A stretch of DNA of 64,000 nucleotides from Melioribacteraceae bacterium (GCA_016927595.1 JAFGMI010000019.1:1-64000); one strand, 5' to 3'. Numbered from the stretch's first letter, positions 7,867-16,501 are shown. The notes: generated from the sequence alone by a model not told the origin. Numbers and translations: made by a program.

Positions 7867-9017
7867 CTCCTGCTTTTCCCGCTTGAACTGCTTCTGCTTG
7901 AACTGCTTCTGCTTCCACTGCTTCTCGTTCCGCTGCTTCTGCTCGAGCTGCCCGATGAACTTCTGCCGTATGATTTAGATGATGATGAACTTCTGCTCGG
8001 GCTATAAGATTTTGAACTGGAACTACTCTTCGATTTCGGAGAATATGATGGTCTTGTTGAACTGGAACGGCTCTTCGAAGTATTTGATCTGCTAGGCTTT
8101 GAATAGGATTTACCGGAAGAACTTCCCGAACCTGATTTAGATCTGTACTTCCTGTAGTCCGCCGATTTACTGCCGGATGATGATTTACTTTTCACCTGGG
8201 GAGTGCGGTCGCTTTCCGATGAATTTCTGGCACCGGTATTGCTTCTTGCCGATGTTCTGCTCCCTGGGTTCCGGGTTGAAGCAGCGGACTTGCTGATTGA
8301 CCTGGTACTTCTGGAACCGCTGCTGGTACTAACCCTGCTGCCTGAGTTTTCTGTACTAACCCTGCCGCTTCGCACTGTTGATCCGCTTGTAGTTCCGCTT
8401 TCAGAGACTGTATTCCTGCTTACGCCGCCGCTGTATGAACTGCTGCTGCCACTTAATCTGGTTACCGACCCTCTTTCACCGGAATCGCTGGTTCTTGTTC
8501 TGCTTGAATATCCTCTGCCGCCATCGTTGTCGCGGAGTCTTGTTGAGTGCGTTCTGTATTTATATAAGTTTCCGTAACTATTACCGCCGTAGTAATAATA
8601 CGAAGGATAACCCCACCAGGAATCATAGTAGGAATAATATCTCGGATAATAATAGTAAGGTGGAATCAGACATGAGCCCGGATAACAGTACCAGTCCCAA
8701 TAGTAATCTGGGTAATACCCGCCCGAAATAGTAAAACCGTAATCGTAGTAATATCCGGGGTAATAACCGCCCCAGTAATATCTTCTGTGCCGCGGGAAGT
8801 AATCAGTTTCTCCGTAGTAAGTTTCGCCGTAATCATTGTATTGCTCCTCCGCACTCAGAGTATCTGACTCATATTCCTGATTTTCATCATAATAATACTC
8901 TTCTTCATAATCGCCGTAGTATTCATCTTCCTCGTAGCCGCGGGTAGCTAATTGCGTGTAACAACCGGTGAGAAACGTGAGAGTAAATATTATTAAAGAA
9001 AGTTTTAATGCGCGCAT
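7863..9017 (-). CDS. Low-complexity Tyr/Gly- and Ser/Arg-rich surface lipoprotein
   Basis: 384 aa with a lipobox at FLTGC (Cys about residue 19). The mature protein has three blocks: an acidic Tyr/Glu/Asp part (YEEDEYYGDYEEEYYYDE); a Tyr/Trp/Gly/Pro-rich part with dozens of aromatics to about residue 155; and a long Ser/Arg/Lys/Thr/Gly tail (RS, SSS and SRSS runs) to the end. No known domain is visible. Such composition suggests an extended, cohesive or crosslinkable surface polymer anchored by its lipid, and Tyr-rich tracts can favour adhesion or oxidative crosslinking. Those are inferences. A strong AGGAGA ribosome-binding site lies 6 bases before the ATG. It is the first gene of the operon with the Pro-rich lipoprotein and the FadL-like barrel. 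Confidence 0.75.
   Translation of the reverse strand: MRALKLSLIIFTLTFLTGCYTQLATRGYEEDEYYGDYEEEYYYDENQEYESDTLSAEEQYNDYGETYYGETDYFPRHRRYYWGGYYPGYYYDYGFTISGGYYPDYYWDWYCYPGSCLIPPYYYYPRYYSYYDSWWGYPSYYYYGGNSYGNLYKYRTHSTRLRDNDGGRGYSSRTRTSDSGERGSVTRLSGSSSSYSGGVSRNTVSESGTTSGSTVRSGRVSTENSGSRVSTSSGSRSTRSISKSAASTRNPGSRTSARSNTGARNSSESDRTPQVKSKSSSGSKSADYRKYRSKSGSGSSSGKSYSKPSRSNTSKSRSSSTRPSYSPKSKSSSSSKSYSPSRSSSSSKSYGRSSSGSSSRSSGTRSSGSRSSSSRSSSSGKSRR
7881..7955. repeat. 15-bp tandem repeat inside the Ser-rich tail
   Basis: Five consecutive 15-bp units of the type gcttgaactgcttct, the first two identical and the others diverged, encode repeats of Ser with interspersed Arg near the C-terminus of the 7863-9017 lipoprotein. 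The unit is a multiple of three, so copy-number change would lengthen or shorten the tail without a frameshift. Confidence 0.6.
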
Positions 9018-9154
9018 GATCTTCTCCTTTCTGAGATATCTGTAAGAATATCACCAAAAACCATGCCCGATAAATCGTTATTTATACACCATATACAATA
9101 ATTAGGCGGGAAAAATGTATAGTATTTAATAAAGAGTGTTTAGAAAATTACACA

Positions 9155-9925
9155 CTAAAAAATGGACTTAATATACTCAACGAATAAACCCCTGTCGGCT
9201 CTGGCGCTGTTCAGTTTTTTATTATCCAGCAAATCCCTCAGGTTCATACCGATGGTGAACCCTTCCCCTACAGACCATCTGACGCCGATATTGAGATAAC
9301 CATTCCCATCACCGAAAGAGAGAGGGTTATTATCATTAATTGCAAAATCATATTCCGCAACTGCAGAGACCTTCCCGCCGACGGTCTTTTCCAGACCAAC
9401 TCCAAGATTCAGATCCTTATCGTTATCATCCCGCTCAAAAGAATAATTTACCACACCATGCAGCGAAAGGTAACCGAAGAATTCGAAATTCTTTGATGCT
9501 GCCGCATAGAAGCCTGGTGATTTGATCTGCCATCTATTAATATCATCATCAAATGTGCCTTTCCCCTGCATATCGAAACCCAACGTTAAAGCCGGTAACC
9601 CTTCCGTTTCATCCATCACCCTTAATTTCAGATTCACGCCGGGAAGTTTATAAAAATCGATTTCCCCAGATCCTATAATATTCGAACCTCCGTAAGAAAT
9701 ACCAAAGCTGAAATTATCGAATACGCCCACTTCGATTTTTGATACCATAACTCCGAGCGGCATCACATCCAGGGAAATCCCTACATAACCTTTCTCAAGC
9801 ACCCCTGCTGACGGTAAATCAATTAAAGAACGATATTCAAATTTTGCATTCGTGCCGGCAGTTCCCTGTGCATATGATAAACTTGATATGATTGTAATAA
9901 TTATAAATACTTTTAGATTTTTCAT
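9155..9925 (-). CDS. Predicted outer-membrane beta-barrel protein, unknown function
   Basis: 256 aa with a signal peptide (cleavage near SLSYAQG). The mature sequence is a run of amphipathic strands with glycine turns (KGYVGISLDVMPLG, FSFGISYGG, YLNIGVRWSVG) typical of a small outer-membrane barrel. It somewhat resembles YjbH-like or porin-type proteins of Bacteroidota, but I cannot assign a family. It is a single gene: the flanking Tyr-rich lipoprotein is 137 bp downstream and the 112-aa gene ends 74 bp upstream, with a possible promoter in that gap. Confidence 0.6.
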   Translation of the reverse strand: MKNLKVFIIITIISSLSYAQGTAGTNAKFEYRSLIDLPSAGVLEKGYVGISLDVMPLGVMVSKIEVGVFDNFSFGISYGGSNIIGSGEIDFYKLPGVNLKLRVMDETEGLPALTLGFDMQGKGTFDDDINRWQIKSPGFYAAASKNFEFFGYLSLHGVVNYSFERDDNDKDLNLGVGLEKTVGGKVSAVAEYDFAINDNNPLSFGDGNGYLNIGVRWSVGEGFTIGMNLRDLLDNKKLNSARADRGLFVEYIKSIF

Positions 9926-9964
9926 CAGCTGCCCGGTTTTTCTTTTTTAACGAAATATTTAAAT

Positions 9965-9972
9965 CAAATTTA
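9965..9972 (-). promoter_or_regulatory. Candidate -7 box (TAnnTTTG) for the 9155-9925 gene
   Basis: The minus strand reads TAAATTTG, matching the Bacteroidota primary-sigma -7 consensus TAnnTTTG, about 40 bases before the ATG. A TTTG lies 22 bases further upstream where a -33 element would sit. The assignment rests on motif and position only. Confidence 0.35.
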
Positions 9973-9999
9973 CTTAAAAAACTTTATTACAACACAAAT

Positions 10000-10338
10000 T
10001 TATTGTATCTCTATTACAGATGGGAAAACATTTAAATCGGTAATTGCTTTTAATTTAATTGCAGAGCCGGTATCAGCCGACAATTTAAAACTTATTGTAC
10101 TCTCACTGCGGGCTATTTGGGAAATTCTCTCCTCACCGGTTGTAAAATAATAACTGCATTTAAGATTTCTGAATGGAACTCTTTTTCCCAATGAATTAAC
10201 CGGGATGCACGAAACTGTAACAGCTCCATCCAAATTTTCAACTTCGAAGCGAACCTCGTAAATACTAAATAGATATAACCATGAAATGGCTGCAAGCAGA
10301 ATTACGGTTGTCAATCCAAACAACATTTTAGTTTTCAT
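10000..10338 (-). CDS. Small membrane-anchored protein, unknown function
   Basis: 112 aa. One hydrophobic segment at about residues 5-28 (MLFGLTTVILLAAISWLYLF) is probably a membrane anchor or uncleaved signal. The rest looks like a small periplasmic beta-sandwich of about 80 residues (YEVRFEVENLDGAVTVSCIP and so on). No family is recognised. It begins 5 bp after the cysS stop on the same strand, so it is probably co-transcribed with cysS; any functional link is unknown. Confidence 0.55.
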   Translation of the reverse strand: MKTKMLFGLTTVILLAAISWLYLFSIYEVRFEVENLDGAVTVSCIPVNSLGKRVPFRNLKCSYYFTTGEERISQIARSESTISFKLSADTGSAIKLKAITDLNVFPSVIEIQ

Positions 10339-10343
10339 TCCCT

Positions 10344-11747
10344 TTAATTAATATTATAAGTTGTACCTTCTTTGCCGTCTTTCAGTGATATGCCGAGAGC
10401 AGTTAGTCCATCTCTTATTTTATCGGCTAATGTATAATTTTTATCAAGCTTCGCTTCTGTTCTTACATTAATAAGCAGTCTGATCAGCTGATCATCAAGT
10501 CCACTGCGAACAGGCTGATTCTCCTGTTCACTTATAATACCGAAAACATCAATTGCTGAAGCTTTCATAAAACCGAGCACTTCGTTGAGTGATGACTGGT
10601 TTAGGCTGTTTTCCTCAGTTAATTGTTTATTGGTCGATTTTATCAAATCGAAAAGTACCGCTACCGCCTGTGGTGTATTGAAATCATCGTCCATTGCTGC
10701 TTCAAATTTTATTTTAAAAGCATCCAGATCAATATCAAACGGTTTCCCTTCGCTTGAATCAGATAATTTTTCCTTCAATAACCTGTAGTAGTTGGAAATT
10801 TTTTCAGCTCCCCTTGCAGCGGATTCAAGTAAATCCTCGCTGTAATTCAAAGGACCGCGGTAATGTGTCTGAAGAAACAACAATCTTAAAGCCTCGGCTG
10901 AATGACGGTTAAGAATTTCACGTGCAGTAAAAAAATTACCAAGAGACTTCGACATTTTTTCCTTGTTGATATTCAGGAATCCGAAGTGCATCCAGTATTT
11001 GGCGAACTGTTTGCCGCTTGCACCTTCGCTTTGTGCTATTTCATTTTCATGATGCGGGAATATCAAATCGTTGCCGCCACCATGAATGTCGATTGATTCG
11101 CCAAGATGTTTCATACTCATTGCAGAGCACTCTATATGCCAGCCGGGTCTTCCATTGCCCCAGGGACTTTCCCAGAAAGGTTCACCTGCTTTAGCCTTTT
11201 TCCACAATGCGAAATCGAGAGGATTTCTTTTTGCATCGTTTACTTCAACGCGTGCACCGGATTCAAGTTCGTCGAGTTTTTTCCCGCTTAGTTTGCCGTA
11301 TCCGGGAAACTTTGAGACATCGAAAAACACGTCACCGTTTGATTCATATGCAAGATTTTTTAATTCAAGCTGCTTAATTAATTCAATTATTTCCTGAATA
11401 TGCTCGGTTGCTTTCGGATAAATATCGGCTTCTTTTACTTTAAGTTTTTTTATATCGTCAAAAAAAGCCTTCGTAAACTCGTCTGCAACCTTATCGGAGC
11501 CAATCTTCTGATCAATTGATTTCTGTATAATCCTGTCATCAATATCAGTCAGGTTCATTGCAAATTTCACATTATAATTCTTATAAATTAAATACCTTCT
11601 GAAAATATCTGACATTATAAAAGATCTTCCATTACCAATGTGAAATAGGTCGTAAACAGTGGGTCCGCACATATAGAAGGTTACATCGGGCGGGTTCAAC
11701 GGTTCAAATTCTTCTTTCTTACCGCTCAGAGTATTATAAATCTGCAT
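10344..11747 (-). CDS. cysS: Cysteine--tRNA ligase
   Basis: 467 aa class I aminoacyl-tRNA synthetase that charges tRNA-Cys in the cytosol. It shows the CysRS N-terminus with zinc Cys (FYMCGPTVYDLFHIGNGRS; HIGN is the usual CysRS form of HIGH), further zinc ligands in WHIECSAMS and FPHHENEIAQSE, the KMSKS loop (KEKMSKSLGNF) and a C-terminal anticodon-binding helical domain. The ORF track starts 17 codons earlier, but I choose the internal ATG at 11747. It gives the standard MQIYNTLSGKKEEF beginning and has a GGAGAG ribosome-binding site 3 bases upstream. The 112-aa membrane protein follows closely. Confidence 0.95.
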   Translation of the reverse strand: MQIYNTLSGKKEEFEPLNPPDVTFYMCGPTVYDLFHIGNGRSFIMSDIFRRYLIYKNYNVKFAMNLTDIDDRIIQKSIDQKIGSDKVADEFTKAFFDDIKKLKVKEADIYPKATEHIQEIIELIKQLELKNLAYESNGDVFFDVSKFPGYGKLSGKKLDELESGARVEVNDAKRNPLDFALWKKAKAGEPFWESPWGNGRPGWHIECSAMSMKHLGESIDIHGGGNDLIFPHHENEIAQSEGASGKQFAKYWMHFGFLNINKEKMSKSLGNFFTAREILNRHSAEALRLLFLQTHYRGPLNYSEDLLESAARGAEKISNYYRLLKEKLSDSSEGKPFDIDLDAFKIKFEAAMDDDFNTPQAVAVLFDLIKSTNKQLTEENSLNQSSLNEVLGFMKASAIDVFGIISEQENQPVRSGLDDQLIRLLINVRTEAKLDKNYTLADKIRDGLTALGISLKDGKEGTTYNIN

Positions 11748-11941
11748 ATTCTCTCCAAAATGAATAATTAAAATACTAATCATGAGGTGGTAATTCAACT
11801 CACAAATTTATGGAAGTTTTTAATAAATCTAATAAAAGGGTATCTTTAACATATTATGGTCTAACCGGGATTTATTATATTCGCTTAACTTCTCTTTGAA
11901 GTTTCCTAAAATGAATCGATTAAAATACGGATAACGGTTTA

Positions 11942-12814
11942 ATGATATATCTTTTTCTGGTTTCGTTGTTGTGGGCATTTTCCTTCGGATTAATAAAGAA
12001 TTATCTTACCGGCATAGATGCCGGCATTGTTGCAGTTATACGGTTGTTGATTTCATTTCTTTTTTTCATTCCGTTCATCAGATATAATAGTTCAGTCAGA
12101 CCTGTAATTTTAAAGCTTGCAGCTATAGGAGCCGTACAGTACGGTGTTATGTATGTAGCTTATATATATTCATTCCAGTTCCTGGAATCTTATGAAGTTG
12201 CTTTATTTACAATTTTCACTCCGGTATATATAACACTGATCAACGACCGCCTGAACAGAAAGTTCAATAAATTGTTCTTTGCGAGTTCAATGCTTGCAAT
12301 TATCGGAACCGGAATAATAGTATTTAAAAGTATCTCGGATTCAAATCTTTTAACGGGATTTCTGCTTGTGCAAATTTCAAATTTCTGTTTCGCATACGGA
12401 CAGATATTTTATGTAAAACTTATGGAGAAGAACAAAGCGCTTAAGGAGGTGAATCTGTTCGGCTACGTTTATTTCGGGGCATTGATTATCCCAGCAGTGT
12501 TCGTTTTATTCACATCTGAACTAAGTCTGTTAAAATTCTCGATTGAACAGATTATTGTGCTGATTTATCTAGGAGGAATTGCTTCGGGCATCGGATTCTT
12601 TTTATGGAACTATGGTGCGCGCCGAACAAACGTAGGTGCACTTGCGATATTCAATAATTTAAAGATTCCACTGGCTATAACAGTGTCCTTTGCGTTCTTC
12701 AATGAGACTGCAGATATATTTAACCTGTCGATAGGTGGAATAATAGTGTTGTTATCACTATTATTGAATCAATATTTTCTGAACAAAAAGTTATCGGCTG
12801 GGAAAGTTAAATGA
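11942..12814 (+). CDS. EamA/DMT-family permease
   Basis: 290 aa with about ten hydrophobic segments arranged as two five-helix EamA repeats (first helix LFLVSLLWAFSFGLIK; second repeat starting near LLVQISNFCFAYGQIF). This is the drug/metabolite transporter layout of inner-membrane exporters or importers of small metabolites. The substrate cannot be read from sequence. Its stop overlaps the transglycosylase start by 4 bp. The 140 bp upstream, separating it from divergent cysS, carry no other gene. Confidence 0.8.
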   Translation: MIYLFLVSLLWAFSFGLIKNYLTGIDAGIVAVIRLLISFLFFIPFIRYNSSVRPVILKLAAIGAVQYGVMYVAYIYSFQFLESYEVALFTIFTPVYITLINDRLNRKFNKLFFASSMLAIIGTGIIVFKSISDSNLLTGFLLVQISNFCFAYGQIFYVKLMEKNKALKEVNLFGYVYFGALIIPAVFVLFTSELSLLKFSIEQIIVLIYLGGIASGIGFFLWNYGARRTNVGALAIFNNLKIPLAITVSFAFFNETADIFNLSIGGIIVLLSLLLNQYFLNKKLSAGKVK

Positions 12815-13731
12815 ACAAAAAGAATATATTTTATTTTCTCCTGGGTGTTTTGAGCACATTTAGTTTAATTTTAATATTGAATTTTACATTCAGTGAAAAT
12901 ATAAAACCTGTCCTTGCGTTTCCGCAGGATTACAGAATCGTTACACCGGAAATGCCGGATGAAATTTCATTCTGCGGAGAACTTGTGCCGTTAAATAATT
13001 CCGAAGTAAGAGAAAGAATAGAACGGGAGTTTATTGTAAATACTTACTGGCACTCTTCTACCTTGCTTGTACTTAAAAACGCAAACAGATGGTTCCCGGT
13101 AATTGAGCCGGTTTTAAAGAAATATAATATCCCCGATGATTTCAAATATATGGCTGTTATCGAGAGTAATCTGACCAATGCAGTTTCACCAATGGGTGCA
13201 GTCGGATTCTGGCAGTTCATGAAAGGCGCGGCGGATAAATACGGGCTTGAAGTAAATAATGAAGTTGATGAAAGATATAATGTGGAGAAATCGACCGAGG
13301 CTGCATGTAAATATTTGCTTGATGCATATAAACAATACGGGAGCTGGACTCTCGCTGCGGGTTCATACAATATGGGAACCAATGGAATCGAAAATCAGGT
13401 GGACAGACAAAAGGCAGATGATTATTATAATCTTGTGCTGAACGATGAAACTAACCGCTTTGTTCCCAGAATAATTAGTATGAAATACATATTCGAGAAT
13501 CCCCCGAATTACGGCTTCGACATTAAAGAGGAGGATCTTTATTCCCCTCTGAAGACTTATGATGTTGAAGTCAGCACAAGGGTTGATCACTTTGCTGATT
13601 TTGCTTCCAGATATGGAATTAATTATAAAATTTTAAAATATTATAATCCCTGGCTGCGCGAAAATTATTTGACCAACAGATCGGGAAAGATTTATAAAAT
13701 AAAAATTCCTGAAGAAAAAACATTTAATTAG
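12811..13731 (+). CDS. Lytic transglycosylase, MltD-like (SLT domain)
   Basis: 306 aa. The N-terminal hydrophobic segment (about 6-27) is a signal or anchor. The SLT domain spans about 95-215 with the catalytic Glu in YMAVIESNL, the SPMGAVGFWQFM motif, and the AAGSYNMG motif of the MltD type. These enzymes cleave the glycan strand of peptidoglycan to 1,6-anhydro ends. The last 50 residues (DFASRYGINYKILKYYNPWL) look like a degenerate LysM-type wall-binding module. The gene is translationally coupled to the EamA permease by an ATGA overlap; the pairing suggests no obvious shared pathway. Confidence 0.88.
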   Translation: MNKKNIFYFLLGVLSTFSLILILNFTFSENIKPVLAFPQDYRIVTPEMPDEISFCGELVPLNNSEVRERIEREFIVNTYWHSSTLLVLKNANRWFPVIEPVLKKYNIPDDFKYMAVIESNLTNAVSPMGAVGFWQFMKGAADKYGLEVNNEVDERYNVEKSTEAACKYLLDAYKQYGSWTLAAGSYNMGTNGIENQVDRQKADDYYNLVLNDETNRFVPRIISMKYIFENPPNYGFDIKEEDLYSPLKTYDVEVSTRVDHFADFASRYGINYKILKYYNPWLRENYLTNRSGKIYKIKIPEEKTFN

Positions 13732-13756
13732 CAGGCTGAATAAAAAATAATCTGAA

Positions 13757-14167
13757 ATGAAAATACTTATTTTATTTTTTGTTTCAACTTCTCTTTTTGC
13801 ACAAATAATTTTAAATGTATCAGATACAACAAAAACTGAAACACCTTTGCATAAACTTAAACCGGCGCTAAGTTTATACGGTATAGAACATCTGTATATT
13901 TCTTCCGATTTCTTCACCGACTTCAATTCATTCCCAGAATTAAACCAATGGTACACTCTGTCACAATACAGTAAAGGCGAGTTGAATTTTAAAGTTGTAC
14001 AATATAATTTGTTGAAGAACGCAAGACAAACTCTGAAATGGCAGGAAAACTACTCGCTCGGGATATTCGGAAAATATCTGGGATATGCTATGTCGGCTGC
14101 TGCAGTGGGATTAGCCGTTAAGCATGTTGTTAAGTACAAAGGCAAAGCATTTTTCAAAAGGAAATAG
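13757..14167 (+). CDS. Exported small protein, unknown function
   Basis: 136 aa. Residues 1-15 form a short signal peptide ending LFAQ. The middle is polar and predicted soluble, and a Gly/Ala-rich hydrophobic stretch near the C-terminus (YAMSAAAVGLAVKHVV) may be a membrane helix followed by a Lys/Arg tail. No family is recognised. It lies 25 bp after the lytic transglycosylase on the same strand and ends 2 bp before convergent rluD, so it probably shares the permease-transglycosylase transcript. Confidence 0.6.
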   Translation: MKILILFFVSTSLFAQIILNVSDTTKTETPLHKLKPALSLYGIEHLYISSDFFTDFNSFPELNQWYTLSQYSKGELNFKVVQYNLLKNARQTLKWQENYSLGIFGKYLGYAMSAAAVGLAVKHVVKYKGKAFFKRK

Positions 14168-14169
14168 TT

Positions 14170-15159
14170 CTAATCCTCATCTATACGCAGCTCGTTAATA
14201 AGTGTCTCCATATCATCGGGTAATGATGAGTCAAATTGAAGACGGTCATTCGTGCGTGGATGAGTAAAGCCGAGTGTTTTAGCGTGAAGTGCCTGACGAG
14301 GCATTATCTTCAGTAAATTATCTACCCTGCTTTTCATTTTTGAGATGTTCGTTCCGTACACAATCTTCCTTCCACCATAGGTCGGATCACCAAATACAGG
14401 ATGATTTATATACGACATATGCACGCGTATCTGATGTGTCCTGCCGGTTTTAAGGTTAAGTTTAACCAGCGAGGCGAATTCGAATTCTTCAATCAACTCA
14501 TAAAATGTATGAGCATGCTTACCTTCGCTTTCATGCACGCAGAAAAGTTTTCTGTCCTTACTGCTGCGTGTTATATTCCCAATTACCTCGCCTTTCGGTT
14601 TTTTAAACAGTCCCCAGCAAACAGCCAGGTATGTTCTGTCTATTGAATGAGTTGCAAACTGTTTGGCAAGTTGTGAATGTATCCATTCGTCCTTTGCGAT
14701 AAGTAAAAGTCCGCTGGTATCTTTATCGATTCTGTGCACTATCCCGGCGCGACCGGGTGTATTTAAATGACTTAATTTGTTTGTATGATGAAGCAGAGCG
14801 TTAACAAGCGTTCCTGTATGGTTCCCTATAGCTGGATGAACTACAAGTCCGGGAGGTTTATTAATAATAATTATATCTTCATCTTCAAAAACAATATCAA
14901 GGGGAATATCCTCGGGCTCGGCTGATTCGGGTCTGGGCAGATGGGGAATAGTTACATCAATCACATCATCCGGAACGACGAGATAATTGGCTTTAATTAC
15001 TTTGCCGTTGACCTGAACCAGGTTTTTTTTAATTAGCTTTTGTACTTTCGATCGTGTGGAACGTTCGATTGTTTTTGCGAGGTAAGTATCGATACGCTCT
15101 TTTTTCTTCCCCTCGGTAATTACAAACCTAAGTTTCTTTTCTGTTACTAATTTCGCCAT
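14170..15159 (-). CDS. RluD/YlyB-type 23S rRNA pseudouridine synthase
   Basis: 329 aa. It has an N-terminal S4 RNA-binding domain (about 15-75, SKVQKLIKKNLVQVNGK) and then an RluA-family catalytic domain with the active-site Asp in HRIDKDTSGLLL. The conserved RTHQIRVHM and a PRQALHAKTLGF end also fit. RluD-type enzymes isomerise uridines in 23S rRNA helix 69. I start at the ATG at 15159 (MAKLVTEKKL), not the ORF-track start at 15228, because the extra 23 codons lie wholly in the lspA tail and resemble no S4 domain. Even so it overlaps lspA by 32 bp. It closes the eight-gene yggS-to-rluD operon, the same position ylyB holds after lspA in Bacillus. Confidence 0.9.
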   Translation of the reverse strand: MAKLVTEKKLRFVITEGKKKERIDTYLAKTIERSTRSKVQKLIKKNLVQVNGKVIKANYLVVPDDVIDVTIPHLPRPESAEPEDIPLDIVFEDEDIIIINKPPGLVVHPAIGNHTGTLVNALLHHTNKLSHLNTPGRAGIVHRIDKDTSGLLLIAKDEWIHSQLAKQFATHSIDRTYLAVCWGLFKKPKGEVIGNITRSSKDRKLFCVHESEGKHAHTFYELIEEFEFASLVKLNLKTGRTHQIRVHMSYINHPVFGDPTYGGRKIVYGTNISKMKSRVDNLLKIMPRQALHAKTLGFTHPRTNDRLQFDSSLPDDMETLINELRIDED

Positions 15160-15820
15160 CGTGTTTGTCTGACTTTTCAGTACCCGATAATTCAGTTTCT
15201 GTCCTGCTTGTTTCCATTTTTTCTGCAACCGTTATTCCTTCAGAGCTTACTTCAAGAGTCTCCGGACTAACAACTTCATTTTTCTTTTCACTCCTGTGAA
15301 ATATAATCAAAAGGATAACGCCGATTGTAACGGATGCATCAGCAATGTTGAAAATCGGCCATCGCTCATATGTTCTGCCGAATATTGTAAAATCCCAGAA
15401 ATCAACGTTAAAAAAATCGACTACTTTTCCGTAGAAAATGGGAGCATAACCATATATTATACCGTATAGGGTTCTGTCAATTAAATTACCAAAAGCGCCG
15501 GCAAGAATAAGTGCTAGAGAAATTCTGATTATTAATTTTTCATCCCTTAAACTGTACAAATAATAGAAAATACCCAGACTGGCAATAAGTGAGAACAGTG
15601 AAAGAAAAAGTTTTGCATCGGAGCCGACATCAATACCGAAAGCCATACCGGGATTTTCAACAAATGTAATTTTGAAAAACTCGCCTAATAAAGGAATACT
15701 TTCCCCGTAAAACATACCTTTAAATTCGATTCCGATAATAGGAATTGACAGACCTTTAACTAAAAACTTGGTAACCTGATCTGTAATCAGCAGGAAAAAA
15801 GACAAATAAAGAACTCTCAA
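15128..15820 (-). CDS. lspA: Lipoprotein signal peptidase II with hydrophilic C-terminal tail
   Basis: 230 aa inner-membrane aspartyl protease that removes signal peptides from prolipoproteins. Four hydrophobic helices are visible in the first 170 residues. The catalytic Asp pair is in GNLIDRTLYG and FNIADASVTIG, and the VENPGMAFGI motif is present. Usual LspA length is about 160-170 aa; this one carries an extra roughly 55-residue Ser/Thr/Glu/Lys tail with no recognisable domain, whose end overlaps the rluD start. The start is TTG at 15820, supported by GAGGA 8 bases upstream and by the position just after the dksA stop. Many lipoproteins in this window would be its substrates. Confidence 0.92.
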   Translation of the reverse strand: MRVLYLSFFLLITDQVTKFLVKGLSIPIIGIEFKGMFYGESIPLLGEFFKITFVENPGMAFGIDVGSDAKLFLSLFSLIASLGIFYYLYSLRDEKLIIRISLALILAGAFGNLIDRTLYGIIYGYAPIFYGKVVDFFNVDFWDFTIFGRTYERWPIFNIADASVTIGVILLIIFHRSEKKNEVVSPETLEVSSEGITVAEKMETSRTETELSGTEKSDKHDGEISNRKET

Positions 15821-15833
15821 TAATTAATCCTCA

Positions 15834-16472
15834 TTATTTTTTCTGAGCCATCTTTATCTGAACACACATCTGTGTATGGGGCACAGCCATAAGTCTTTCT
15901 TTGGGAATTAGAGGACAGGTAGGGCACAAATATTTTGGTTCATCAATACACTCGATGCACAAACCGTAAGTGCCGTTTTCTATCCTCTGCAGCGCTTCTT
16001 CAAGGTATCCTAAAAATTTATTTTCTCTTTGAGCCCACAAATATAATTTTTCTCTCTCCTGCGCATCTGTGCCTTGCTCTGCCATATGAAGCGAATAAGG
16101 CGAACTTTCATTAACATACTGACCTGTACTCGGATCCATCATCTGGTCTTTTAAATTTTGAAGCTGTTCTATAATTTCTTCCCGCTTTGCCATTATTACT
16201 TTCTTGAACATTTCAAGATCTTTTTTAGAATAACCTTTTATCTTGGCTTTCTTTACAGCTGTTTTTTCACTTTTTACTTCCTTAACAACTTTAGTTTTTC
16301 TACGGGTTGTCTTTGGAGCAGCCTTTGTTATAGTCTTCTTTTCTTTGGTTGCAGTTTGTTTAGCCTTTGCAACAGCCGTCTTTTTTAACTTTGTCGTTTT
16401 TGACTTGGCAGCAGCAGATTTAGATGTTGCAGACTTTCCGGTTGTCTTTTTTTGCTGTGCTTTCTTAGCCAT
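15834..16472 (-). CDS. TraR/DksA-family zinc-finger protein with histone H1-like N-terminus
   Basis: 212 aa in two parts. Residues 1-78 are Lys/Ala/Thr-rich and resemble histone H1-like DNA-binding tails. Residues 79-212 are a DksA/TraR fold: a coiled coil (KKDLEMFKKVIMAKREEI) and a C-terminal finger. The finger is odd. After CIEC comes an inserted DEPKYLCPTC, and the usual last CxxC is reduced to MCVQI. Zinc might be bound by CIEC and CPTC instead of the standard four Cys. DksA proteins bind the RNA polymerase secondary channel; the Bacillus relative YlyA sits at the same place between ileS and lspA. Function here is inferred from family and position. Confidence 0.8.
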   Translation of the reverse strand: MAKKAQQKKTTGKSATSKSAAAKSKTTKLKKTAVAKAKQTATKEKKTITKAAPKTTRRKTKVVKEVKSEKTAVKKAKIKGYSKKDLEMFKKVIMAKREEIIEQLQNLKDQMMDPSTGQYVNESSPYSLHMAEQGTDAQEREKLYLWAQRENKFLGYLEEALQRIENGTYGLCIECIDEPKYLCPTCPLIPKERLMAVPHTQMCVQIKMAQKK

Positions 16473-16501
16473 AACTACCTCCTGTTAAGGAAATGAAACT
16501 T

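Noticed and set aside
8203-8731. Plus-strand ORFs over the Ser/Arg-rich lipoprotein
   Set aside because: Leu-rich translations are the expected complement of Ser/Arg codons; the minus-strand gene has a lipobox and strong ribosome-binding site.
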